A stretch of 16,729 bases of DNA from JBMOLC01 sp049324215. Its GTDB lineage: Bacteria > Patescibacteriota > Microgenomatia > UBA8517. The notes under the pieces are model-generated. The model saw nothing but the letters and a program-made list of their open reading frames with translations, made no database searches and was not told the origin of the DNA. Of the stretch, positions 7,316 through 13,771 are shown piece by piece; within the stretch, counting starts at the first letter, position 1, and each line of letters opens with the position of its first letter. Where the stretch lies: positions 1-16,729 of the forward strand of contig JBMOLC010000016.1 in the NCBI GenBank assembly GCA_049324215.1, written 5' to 3'. A program made the position numbers and the translations under genes.

Positions 7316-8175
7316 AGCTCAATAAGGGTTTGGCGTTTGCCGGGTTCTTTTACTTGCGCAAGCTCAAGATAGCGCTCTGTGGTTGAAAGTCTTTTGTGGC
7401 CCGAAATTTGGGAAAGAAGCACGAGGTCAACTCCGGCTTTTAAGTTTTCGACAATAAAGGTTGTTCTTAAATCGTTCACCGAATAGTTGGGGATGTCTGC
7501 TTTTTGCATGTATCTATCGATTGCAGCTCGAATATTTCTTACCGCCAGGGGTTTACCATTTTTGCTAATAAATACAAACGGAGAGTCTGATTTGGGTCTT
7601 GCGGCAAGGTGGAGGTTTAGAGCGTCTTTGGCAGGTTTATTAAGAGGAATTGTCCTTTCGGGCTGGGTTGCGTATGCCTCAACCCTAACGGAGTCGCCTT
7701 TAACGTTTTCTATTTTAAGATTTGCAACCTCCGAGATTCTTACGCCGGTCTGAAGAATAAGCTCAACTATGGCGGCAATTCGGGTGTCACCCCTGACAAC
7801 GTCCCTTAAAGCTCGGTATTCAAGGGGAGAAAGGAACTTTGGGGCAGTCACCTCGATTTTTGGGTGGGCAACGTGAGACGAAGGGTCGCTGGTTAAAAAG
7901 TTTTCGGAAACTAGCCACCTAAAGAAGGTTTTAATGGCGTTAAGTTTTCTGGATACGGACTTTGGGGTATATTTTTCGGCCAGAAGGGTATCTCGGAATG
8001 ACTCAAGGTCATCGGGCCTGACCTGTTCAACCAGGACCTTGTTTCTTCCGTGAAGAAAGGAAAGTAGCTGTTCCAAGTCGGCTCTATAGGCCAGAATCGT
8101 TGAGGGTGAACGGCCCTTTTTACCCAAGTCTTCAATAAACTTCGGGAGCAGACTTTTAAGTGGCTCTTGTGTCAT
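7312..8175 (-). CDS. Tyrosine recombinase, XerC/D-like, with altered active site
   Basis: Site-specific recombinase of the phage-integrase family. From ATG at 8175 (287 residues) it has an N-terminal SAM-like core-binding domain (about 5-95) and a C-terminal catalytic domain. TTG at 8181 would add two residues. Visible active-site residues are R146 (TGVRISE), R237 (NDLR), H260 (SGHKRLSTTERYL) and nucleophile Y269. Two usual residues are not present. The first His of HxxR is Asn234. The beta-hairpin that normally carries the catalytic Lys (GKGNKER in XerD) reads YATQPERTIPL, with no Lys. The size and AxYxxxL-type N-terminus fit a housekeeping Xer protein for chromosome dimer resolution. No adjacent att or dif-like site, phage gene or insertion boundary was seen, so a mobile-element integrase is less likely. 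It is convergent with the TPR gene and divergent from the division gene. Confidence 0.88.
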   Translation of the reverse strand: MTQEPLKSLLPKFIEDLGKKGRSPSTILAYRADLEQLLSFLHGRNKVLVEQVRPDDLESFRDTLLAEKYTPKSVSRKLNAIKTFFRWLVSENFLTSDPSSHVAHPKIEVTAPKFLSPLEYRALRDVVRGDTRIAAIVELILQTGVRISEVANLKIENVKGDSVRVEAYATQPERTIPLNKPAKDALNLHLAARPKSDSPFVFISKNGKPLAVRNIRAAIDRYMQKADIPNYSVNDLRTTFIVENLKAGVDLVLLSQISGHKRLSTTERYLELAQVKEPGKRQTLIEL

Positions 8176-8222
8176 AATCAAATTAAGACCTTGTCAAAAT
8201 TAACGTGGGGCAAGTAGCCTAT

Positions 8223-8231
8223 ATAGTAACA
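8223..8231 (-). promoter_or_regulatory. Extended -10 promoter (TGT-TACTAT) of the recombinase
   Basis: Read on the minus strand, TGT precedes TACTAT (ending at 8223). Transcription would start near 8216, leaving about 40 bases before ATG 8175. No Shine-Dalgarno sequence is seen before that ATG. This is the longest leader suggested in the window. Confidence 0.4.
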
Positions 8232-8250
8232 CAATTTTTTACCAGGTCAA

Positions 8251-8258
8251 TATATTAT
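8251..8258 (+). promoter_or_regulatory. Possible -10 region (TATATTAT) of the FtsB-like gene
   Basis: The AT-rich TATATTAT lies 15 bases before ATG 8274, with no TG extension and no good -35 match. The 98-base gap 8176-8273 between the divergent genes holds only these two promoter candidates. Confidence 0.35.
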
Positions 8259-8273
8259 GGGTTCTTATGAGAT

Positions 8274-8630
8274 ATGAGAAAAAACCTTTTAACCTATTTT
8301 CTCCTCTTTTTGGGACTCGTCTTTTTAATTTCTTTGGTCAGGAACATTTCTCGGGTTTTAGAGGCAAGAAAAAGGATAGGTAGAGCCGAGAGTAGGGTAG
8401 AAAAATTAAAAGAGGAGAATGAAGAAATAAAAAGGAAGCTGGCAGAGGTCAAAGGAGAAGAATTTATCGAAAAACAATTAAGGGATAGGCTGGGCCTTGC
8501 CAAAGAAGGAGAGATAGTGGTTGTGCTTCCTGATGAGGAAATTTTAAGAAAAATTGCTCCTCCAGTCCCCGAAGAGGAAGATACTCTTCCTGATCCAACT
8601 TGGAAGAAGTGGCTGAAGTTGTTTTATTGA
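8274..8630 (+). CDS. FtsB/DivIC-like septum formation initiator
   Basis: A small bitopic division protein of 118 residues. The order of elements is typical of FtsB/DivIC: a short basic cytoplasmic end (MRKN), one membrane helix (about 5-23), and a long charged coiled coil (about 25-60, with heptads in SRVEKLKEENEEIKRKLAEV). The family-typical segment follows, EFIEKQLRDRLGLAKEGEIV (63-82), then a Pro/Glu-rich tail. In other bacteria such proteins join FtsL and FtsQ/DivIB at the septum to control peptidoglycan synthesis. No ftsL or ftsQ lies next to it here. Only the coiled coil and one short motif carry the assignment, so the family is clear but the exact orthologue (FtsB or DivIC) is not. Confidence 0.82.
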   Translation: MRKNLLTYFLLFLGLVFLISLVRNISRVLEARKRIGRAESRVEKLKEENEEIKRKLAEVKGEEFIEKQLRDRLGLAKEGEIVVVLPDEEILRKIAPPVPEEEDTLPDPTWKKWLKLFY

Positions 8631-8632
8631 GG

Positions 8633-8638
8633 TATAAT
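8633..8638 (+). promoter_or_regulatory. -10 box (TATAAT) of the CAU tRNA pair
   Basis: Consensus TATAAT starts two bases after the FtsB-like stop codon and ends 18 bases before the first tRNA. It would drive both CAU tRNAs as one transcript with a leader of about 11 bases to be removed by RNase P. Confidence 0.6.
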
Positions 8639-8656
8639 ATAACGCGCTTGCCTACA

Positions 8657-8726
8657 TGCGGGGTAGTGTAGAGTTGCACAGGAGGCTCATAATCTCCTAG
8701 TCCAGGCGCGACTCCTGGCCCCGCAA
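8657..8726 (+). tRNA. Aberrant tRNA with CAU anticodon, initiator-like
   Basis: All four stems pair. Acceptor TGCGGGG (8657-8663) with CCCCGCA (8719-8725). D-stem GTGT (8666-8669) with GCAC (8676-8679), including one G-U pair. Anticodon stem GGAGG (8681-8685) with TCTCC (8693-8697), loop CTCATAA, anticodon CAT at 8688-8690. T-stem CCAGG (8702-8706) with CCTGG (8714-8718). Oddities: the D-loop is only six bases (AGAGTT) and lacks the GG pair; the T-loop is CGCGACT, not the TTC-type; CCA is not encoded (CAC follows discriminator A8726), although both other tRNAs encode it. Acceptor pairs 2-7, A72 and A73, and the anticodon loop match the Escherichia coli initiator, with U1-A72 in place of the C1-A72 mismatch. 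The D-stem U11-A24 pair is elongator-like. Best reading: a divergent initiator tRNA-fMet; a decaying or specialised Met tRNA is possible. Confidence 0.72.
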
Positions 8727-8734
8727 CACGGATT

Positions 8735-8809
8735 GCCAGCGTAGCTCAGTGGTAGAGCACTCGTTTCATAAGCGAGGCGTCACAGGTTCAAATCCTGTCG
8801 CTGGCACCA
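8735..8809 (+). tRNA. tRNA-Met(CAU), elongator-type
   Basis: An ordinary 75-base cloverleaf. Acceptor GCCAGCG (8735-8741) pairs with CGCTGGC (8799-8805), then A and encoded CCA (8807-8809). D-stem GCTC/GAGC with loop AGTGGTA. Anticodon stem CTCGT/GCGAG with loop TTCATAA, anticodon CAT at 8767-8769. T-stem ACAGG/CCTGT with loop TTCAAAT. The G1-C72 pair and the lack of three stacked G-C pairs in the anticodon stem point to the elongator. A CAU tRNA can also be the lysidine-modified isoleucine type, but a UAU isoleucine tRNA in the same window makes methionine more likely. Confidence 0.93.
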
Positions 8810-8836
8810 GCCCGGCTTCATTCTTAGCCTCAAGAG

Positions 8837-8845
8837 TGGTAAAAT
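8837..8845 (+). promoter_or_regulatory. Extended -10 promoter (TGG-TAAAAT) of trpS
   Basis: TGG followed by TAAAAT (8840-8845) ends 9 bases before ATG 8855, predicting a 5' leader of about 3 bases. The sequence just before the ATG (CGCTAAC) is not a ribosome binding site. Confidence 0.6.
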
Positions 8846-8854
8846 CACGCTAAC

Positions 8855-9838
8855 ATGGCCAAAAAGAGGGTTCTATCCGGCATTCGGGCAACGGGCCGCC
8901 TACATTTGGGTAACTATTTAGGCGCGGTCAAAGGGATGCTGGTCCTTCAGGAAGATCCCGCCTACGAAACCTTTTATATGGTTGCCGACCTTCACACCCT
9001 GACCACTCCCTATAACCCCAAGACACTCAAGGATGACGTTCGCGAGGTGGTTTTGGACTATTTAGCGGCCGGGCTTGAGCCTGAAAAATCCACAATTTTT
9101 ATCCAGTCTCAAGTTCCCGAGCATGTTGAGCTTTCTTATTTTTTTTCGACGACGGTTTCTCTTGCCAAACTTCAGCACCTGCCCACCTATAAGGAAAAAG
9201 TAAGACAATATCCTCAACACTTAACCCTGGCCCTTCTTTATTATCCTGTTCTGATGGCTGCCGACATTTTGGTTTACAAAGCGGAACTTGTTCCTGTTGG
9301 AATTGACCAGGAGCCCCACCTCGAGGCAACCAGAGAAATTGCCAGAAAAATAAATGTTGTTTACGGGACTCACCTGCCTCTCCCCAAAAGGTTTGCAACC
9401 AAAGGAGAATATATTCCTTCCTTGACGGGGGAGGGAAAGATGAGCAAGTCCGTGGAGGGAAGCTATATTAATCTGACGGATGACCCCAAAACAATAAAAG
9501 AAAAGCTTGCCAAAGTTCCGACTGATTTAGGCAGGGGAGAGAAAGTCCCTCAAGAGGGAGGAGTTTTCGCCCTTTTGACCCTCACGGGGCTTTTTCTGGG
9601 GGAGAAAGAAAAGGAAAAATACGAGAAGGAATATCTAGACAGAGGCATAAGATACGCGGAATTGAAAGAAAAACTTGCCGCGGCAATTTATGCGGAGCTA
9701 AAACCCATACAAGAAAGAAGGAAAATCTTTGAGGAAGACCCCCAGAGAGTAGAAAGAATTCTTGAAGAGGGAGCTCAAAAAGCCAGCGGTGTAGCCAGAC
9801 AAACCCTCGAGGAAGTAAAAAAGGCGATGGGAATTTGA
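8855..9838 (+). CDS. trpS: Tryptophanyl-tRNA synthetase
   Basis: Charges tRNA-Trp with tryptophan; class Ic aminoacyl-tRNA synthetase, cytoplasmic homodimer in the family. At 327 residues it is full length for the compact bacterial type. The HIGH-equivalent signature is HLGN at 17-20 within SGIRATGRLHLGNYLGA (8-24). The KMSKS loop is GKMSKSVEGS (194-203). VPVGIDQEPHLE (147-158) is the typical segment that helps bind tryptophan and the adenylate. No domain is missing or added. It follows the two CAU tRNAs but has its own extended -10 element only 9 bases before the ATG and no Shine-Dalgarno sequence, so it is probably transcribed separately as a near-leaderless message. Confidence 0.97.
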   Translation: MAKKRVLSGIRATGRLHLGNYLGAVKGMLVLQEDPAYETFYMVADLHTLTTPYNPKTLKDDVREVVLDYLAAGLEPEKSTIFIQSQVPEHVELSYFFSTTVSLAKLQHLPTYKEKVRQYPQHLTLALLYYPVLMAADILVYKAELVPVGIDQEPHLEATREIARKINVVYGTHLPLPKRFATKGEYIPSLTGEGKMSKSVEGSYINLTDDPKTIKEKLAKVPTDLGRGEKVPQEGGVFALLTLTGLFLGEKEKEKYEKEYLDRGIRYAELKEKLAAAIYAELKPIQERRKIFEEDPQRVERILEEGAQKASGVARQTLEEVKKAMGI

Positions 9839-9879
9839 ATGGATGCTATAACCTTCGCGGATTTCGCAGGGGACGCGCG

Positions 9880-9888
9880 TGATATAAT
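9880..9888 (+). promoter_or_regulatory. Extended -10 promoter (TGA-TATAAT) of ftsH
   Basis: A perfect TGATATAAT ends 8 bases before ATG 9897, predicting a leader of about 2 bases. It lies in the 58-base gap after trpS, which holds no convincing terminator, and it may drive the run ftsH through recF. Confidence 0.65.
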
Positions 9889-9896
9889 TTACGGCT

Positions 9897-11735
9897 ATGG
9901 CAAAAGAGAAAAGATTTCAATTTAGACTCAAAATAAACCTTTGGACAGTCCTTTTAGGGATATTGGTTCTTGTTTTTTTTCTTCCCTTAGTCTTAACGGC
10001 AGTTGATATGCGGGGCTCTTCAGGGAAAATTGAGGTCTCAAAAGCCTTGACCGACATCAAAGAGGACAAAGTTGAGAAAATCTTGATCGAGAATGAAAGA
10101 GTGATCCTGACCTATAAAGACGGTAGCGTTAAATATACCGTCAAGGAGACAAACGAAAGTTTTTCTGACCTTCTGGATAAGGCCGGCCTTGACCCCGCCA
10201 AAGTAAATTACACCGTGAGCGACCAGACCCTGACCAAGGCCTTCGGAGAAATATTGAGCATCGTTTTGCCCTTGGGGCTGATGGCTGCCTTCTTTTTCTT
10301 CATCCTTAGGGCCCAGAATAAAGGCGCCCAGGATATTTTCTCCTTTGGCCGTTCCCGAGCCAAACTTTTTGCCAAAGGAAAACAGTCGGTAACTTTTAAC
10401 GACGTTGCCGGAGTTGACGATGCAAAGAAGGAACTGGAAGAGGTGGTCGACTTCTTGAAAAACCCCACGAAGTACCGAAAAGTTGGCGCAAGAACTCCCA
10501 AGGGAGTGCTATTATTTGGGCCGAGCGGTGTTGGAAAAACACTTCTTGCCAGAGCAGTTGCAGGGCAAGCGGGGGTCCCATTTTTCTCAATGGCCGGAAG
10601 CGAGTTTATGGAAATGTTGGTCGGTGTCGGCGCTAGCCGCGTCCGTGACCTCTTTGGCCAGGCCAAGGCCGCTGCCCCTTCGATTATTTTTATTGACGAA
10701 ATTGACGCCATCGGGCGGCAAAGGGGAAGAGGATTTATGGGAGCCCACGACGAAAGAGAACAGACCCTAAACCAGATTTTGGTTGAAATGGATGGATTTA
10801 CTCCAAACGACAACGTTGTAGTGGTCGCCGCAACTAATAGAGGAGACTTATTAGACCCAGCCCTGCTGCGCCCCGGCAGGTTCGATAGAAGAGTGGTTCT
10901 TGATATGCCCGATAAAGAAGGCAGGCTCGCGATTCTTAAGATTCATGCCCGGGGGAAGAAATTCGCCAGAGGAATTGCCTGGGAGAGGGTTGCCGACAGG
11001 ACCGTCGGTTTTTCTGGGGCCGATTTGGAAAACATGCTCAATGAGGCTGCCATTCTGGCTGCAAGAGAAAATAAAGACCACATCGAGGAAAAAGACATCG
11101 AAGAGGCAGCCACCAAGGTGAAGTTGGGCCCGGCCAAGAAAAAACTCCAAACCGAGGAGGATAGAAAAATTACAGCCTATCATGAGGCAGGACACGCGAT
11201 TGTGACCCACTCCTTGCCCAAAATGGACCCAGTTCATCGCATCTCGATTGTGGCCCGAGGTATGAGCCTTGGGCACACGCTCATCCCACCTGCGGCTGAC
11301 AGGCTTCACGAGACCAAAAGTAGGATTTTGGAGCAGATTACTGCTATGCTTGGGGGCCGAGCCGCAGAAGAGATAGTCTTTGACGAGATGACATCAGGTG
11401 CGGCCAATGACATTTCCCAGGCAACCAAACTTGCCAGGGCGATGGTTATCGAGTGGGGGATGAGTGATTTGGGGCCGGTTAATTTGGGACCGGAAACAGC
11501 CCTGGGAGAGTTCGGCCAGCTTGAATGGTATGAAGCAGCCCACATTTCTCCAGCCATGCAAGAAAAAGTCGACAGGGAAGTCCAAAAGATTATAGATTCT
11601 ACCTACAAGGCGGCTTTAGCAATAATTCGCAAAAACAGAAAAACACTGGATAACGTTGTGGAAAAACTGCTCAAAAAAGAAACCTTAGACAGGGACGATT
11701 TTGAGAAAATTGTAGGCAAAAAACCCTCAAAATAA
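9897..11735 (+). CDS. ftsH: ATP-dependent zinc metalloprotease FtsH
   Basis: Membrane-bound AAA+ protease that degrades misfolded membrane proteins and some regulators; family members are hexameric. In order: first membrane helix (about 15-35), an extracytoplasmic domain (about 38-112), second membrane helix (about 116-137), then the AAA module. That module has Walker A GPSGVGKT (208-215), Walker B IIFIDEID (263-270) and a second region of homology with arginines R326 and R329. The protease domain has the zinc motif HEAGH (429-433) and the third ligand region SGAANDI (D505). The length of 612 is normal. Two residues deviate from the common pattern: Walker A is usually GPPGTGKT, and the pore loop, usually FVGVGA, is LVGVGA (Leu241 in place of the aromatic residue that grips substrate). 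The 5' nuclease gene follows after 3 bases. Confidence 0.96.
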   Translation: MAKEKRFQFRLKINLWTVLLGILVLVFFLPLVLTAVDMRGSSGKIEVSKALTDIKEDKVEKILIENERVILTYKDGSVKYTVKETNESFSDLLDKAGLDPAKVNYTVSDQTLTKAFGEILSIVLPLGLMAAFFFFILRAQNKGAQDIFSFGRSRAKLFAKGKQSVTFNDVAGVDDAKKELEEVVDFLKNPTKYRKVGARTPKGVLLFGPSGVGKTLLARAVAGQAGVPFFSMAGSEFMEMLVGVGASRVRDLFGQAKAAAPSIIFIDEIDAIGRQRGRGFMGAHDEREQTLNQILVEMDGFTPNDNVVVVAATNRGDLLDPALLRPGRFDRRVVLDMPDKEGRLAILKIHARGKKFARGIAWERVADRTVGFSGADLENMLNEAAILAARENKDHIEEKDIEEAATKVKLGPAKKKLQTEEDRKITAYHEAGHAIVTHSLPKMDPVHRISIVARGMSLGHTLIPPAADRLHETKSRILEQITAMLGGRAAEEIVFDEMTSGAANDISQATKLARAMVIEWGMSDLGPVNLGPETALGEFGQLEWYEAAHISPAMQEKVDREVQKIIDSTYKAALAIIRKNRKTLDNVVEKLLKKETLDRDDFEKIVGKKPSK

Positions 11736-11738
11736 GAA

Positions 11739-12629
11739 GTGAATAAACTGGTACTAATTGACGGAAATGCCATTCTGCATCGGGCTTTCCATGCGCTTCC
11801 TCCTTTAACCACAAATAGGGGAGAACCCATCAATGCAGTTTATGGTCTTGTTTCAATGCTTCTGAGGGTCATCCAGGATTTAAAACCGACCCAGATGGCG
11901 GTTTGTTTTGACGAGAAAGAGCCGACCTTTAGACACAAGGAGTTTCCCGGCTATCAAGCCCAAAGACCGACCATGGCAGATGAGCTTTCTGGGCAGTTTG
12001 ATAAAGCAAAATCTGTAATTGAGGCTTTTGGAATCCCGATTTGTTCCAAAGCAGGATTTGAGGCCGACGATGTCATCGGCACACTGGCTAGAGAGTCCAA
12101 GGAGGAAGTCGTGATCGTGACTGGCGATAGGGATATCTTGCAGCTGGTTAATGACAGGGTTAAGGTTTATCTCCCGTTGGTAGGTCTTTCTACCGCCAAA
12201 CTAATGGGAGGGAAAGAGGTGGTAGAAAAAATGGGGGTTGCCCCTTCCCAAATTGCAGACTATAAAGCCTTGGTTGGTGATCCCTCTGACAACTACCCCG
12301 GAGTAGCGGGGATTGGACCAAAAACCGCAGTTCGCCTTTTGGCGGAATATAAAAGCCTTGGCGGAATCTATAAAAATCTCAAGAAGATTTCTCCAGTGGT
12401 AAGAGAAAAACTGCAAAAAGGCAAAGAAGATGCCCGGCTTTCTTTAAAGCTGGCAAAGATAGTTACCAACGCCCCTGTCAGTTTGGATGTAGAATCGGCG
12501 GGAAAATGGGACGTTGATAGTCCAAGGGTACTCTCTTTATTCTCGGAGTTTGGTTTTAAAACATTAACCGAAAGGGTAAAGAAAGTAGGGAAAGCCCTGG
12601 ATGAAGAAAAACAAACGACTCTTTTTTGA
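11739..12629 (+). CDS. Stand-alone 5'-3' exonuclease (PolA N-terminal domain type) with C-terminal clamp-binding motif
   Basis: Structure-specific 5' nuclease of the FEN/PolA family, acting on flaps and RNA primers during lagging-strand maturation and repair. The 296 residues match only the 5' nuclease domain of DNA polymerase I; there is no 3'-5' exonuclease or polymerase part. Metal-binding acidic residues are all in place: D8 (LIDGN), D58 (CFDE), E108/D110/D111 (FEADD), D130 and D132 (TGDRD), D181 and D184 (GDPSDN). The helix-hairpin-helix GVAGIGPKTA (188-197) is intact. The last five residues are QTTLF, matching the beta sliding clamp-binding consensus QxxLF; this would let the lone nuclease work at the clamp. 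The GTG start lies 3 bases after the ftsH stop, with only a weak AGAAG upstream. Confidence 0.92.
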   Translation: MNKLVLIDGNAILHRAFHALPPLTTNRGEPINAVYGLVSMLLRVIQDLKPTQMAVCFDEKEPTFRHKEFPGYQAQRPTMADELSGQFDKAKSVIEAFGIPICSKAGFEADDVIGTLARESKEEVVIVTGDRDILQLVNDRVKVYLPLVGLSTAKLMGGKEVVEKMGVAPSQIADYKALVGDPSDNYPGVAGIGPKTAVRLLAEYKSLGGIYKNLKKISPVVREKLQKGKEDARLSLKLAKIVTNAPVSLDVESAGKWDVDSPRVLSLFSEFGFKTLTERVKKVGKALDEEKQTTLF

Positions 12630-12649
12630 GCGGTAGTCCGCTGTCATTC

Positions 12650-13771
12650 ATGAAAGTAGCACTTGTTCATGATTACATCAGAGAGTATGGGGGGGCAGAA
12701 AGGGTTTTAAAAACCCTCACGCAGATTTACCCTAAGGCTCCAATTTATACTGCTTTCAGGGTTAAAGGTTCGACGGGAGATAAAGAGTTTCAGGGTAAAA
12801 AAATAATCGAGTGTTTCTTGGCCCCCCTTCTTAAAATAGACAACTTATATAGCCCCCTCAGATTCTTAATCCCTGTCATCTGGGGGAGTTTTGATTTGAC
12901 TAACTATGATTTGGTTATAGCTAGCGCCAGTTGGTACGTTACTCGCGGATTTAAGGTGGGTCCAAAAACCAAAGTGATCTGTTACTGCCATACCCCACCG
13001 CGGTGGCTTTATGGATACGAGACGAGTGTCAAATTTACAAAATATTGGCCGGTAAGGATATACGCAGCCATCGTGGGGCACTTTCTGAGAATGTATGACT
13101 TTGCGACAGCCCAAAAGGTCGATTTCTTTTTGGCCAATTCAAAAAATGTAGCTTCGAGAATCGAAAAATTTTATAGGAAAGACTCAAAAGTGATTTATCC
13201 ACCGGTTGAAGTCGAAGAGATAATTGAAGCTACCAAGAGCTTGAAAAAAGACGATTACTTTTTAATGGTTTCAAGACTGGTGGGCGCAAAAGGTCTGGGA
13301 GACGCTGCAAGGCTAGCCAAGAGCTTGAACTTCAAATTGAAGATCGTGGGAGAAACATACGGATTTACAGATATCAAGAGGGAATTAGAAAAAATGGTCG
13401 GAGGGCACATCGAGCTAGTAGGAAGGGTCTCGGATGAAAAGCTTTATTCTCTATATGGTCGCGCTAAGGGTTTTCTGGCTCTAGCAAAGGACGAAGATTT
13501 CGGCATGGGGGTTGTTGAAGCTCAAGCGGCAGGAACACCCGTGATTGCTTTTAATGGAGGAGGATTTAAAGAGTCGGTCGTTAGCGGAGAGACAGGAATC
13601 TTAATCGATTCGATGGACGAAAAAACGGTCGCGGATGCTCTCAGGAGGTTAAGAAAGACGAGGTGGGAGAGAGAAAAACTGATGGCAAATGCCAGGAAAT
13701 TTTCGAAAGAGAGATTTAAGAAAGAAATGTTAAAATTCGTAAAAAGCCATGCCAGAACTTCCAGAGGTTGA
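12650..13771 (+). CDS. GT4-family glycosyltransferase
   Basis: A 373-residue GT-B fold retaining glycosyltransferase, transferring a sugar from a nucleotide donor to a glycan or lipid acceptor, probably for surface polysaccharide. The N-terminal half opens with MKVALVHDYIREYGGAERVL (1-20), where GGAER is the typical glycine-rich acceptor-side loop. The C-terminal half has MVSRLVGAKGL (206-216), and the EX7E donor-binding motif is E282-DFGMGVV-E290 followed by AQAAGTPVIAF. Neither a signal peptide nor a clear membrane helix is seen, so it is cytoplasmic or peripheral. ATG 12650 is preferred over TTG 12626 because the family similarity starts at MKVALVHDY. It begins 20 bases after the nuclease stop and overlaps mutM by 23 bases. 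Donor and acceptor cannot be told from sequence. Confidence 0.88.
   Translation: MKVALVHDYIREYGGAERVLKTLTQIYPKAPIYTAFRVKGSTGDKEFQGKKIIECFLAPLLKIDNLYSPLRFLIPVIWGSFDLTNYDLVIASASWYVTRGFKVGPKTKVICYCHTPPRWLYGYETSVKFTKYWPVRIYAAIVGHFLRMYDFATAQKVDFFLANSKNVASRIEKFYRKDSKVIYPPVEVEEIIEATKSLKKDDYFLMVSRLVGAKGLGDAARLAKSLNFKLKIVGETYGFTDIKRELEKMVGGHIELVGRVSDEKLYSLYGRAKGFLALAKDEDFGMGVVEAQAAGTPVIAFNGGGFKESVVSGETGILIDSMDEKTVADALRRLRKTRWEREKLMANARKFSKERFKKEMLKFVKSHARTSRG
13728..13736 (+). promoter_or_regulatory. Extended -10 promoter (TGT-TAAAAT) of mutM, inside the glycosyltransferase gene
   Basis: TGT followed by TAAAAT (13731-13736) lies in the 3' end of the glycosyltransferase gene and ends 12 bases before ATG 13749, predicting a leader of about 6 bases. 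It would let the repair genes be expressed without the glycosyltransferase. It could be chance in AT-rich coding sequence. Confidence 0.4.

Noticed and set aside
7312..8273. Recombinase as part of a mobile element
   Set aside because: No flanking direct repeats, insertion next to a tRNA 3' end on its integration side, phage genes or shift in base composition was seen. The size fits a housekeeping Xer protein.
8657..8809. The two CAU tRNAs as a tandem duplication
   Set aside because: Their acceptor, D-loop and T-loop sequences are unrelated, so they are different tRNA species and not copies.
9839..9879. Possible terminator between trpS and ftsH
   Set aside because: The GC-rich stretch gives only imperfect stems and no T-run follows; it runs straight into the ftsH promoter.
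10208..10813. Open frame of 201 residues on the minus strand
   Set aside because: It lies wholly antisense to the AAA domain of ftsH, its composition is Ser/Pro/Ala-rich as expected from reading that gene backwards, and it has no family motif or promoter.
10851..11309. Minus-strand open frame of 152 residues
   Set aside because: It is antisense to the ftsH AAA/protease region and is cysteine/histidine/glycine-rich without any recognisable domain.
12626..12649. TTG start giving eight extra residues for the glycosyltransferase
   Set aside because: The extra residues overlap the nuclease stop codon and precede the family-typical start MKVALVHDY. The ATG at 12650 fits better.
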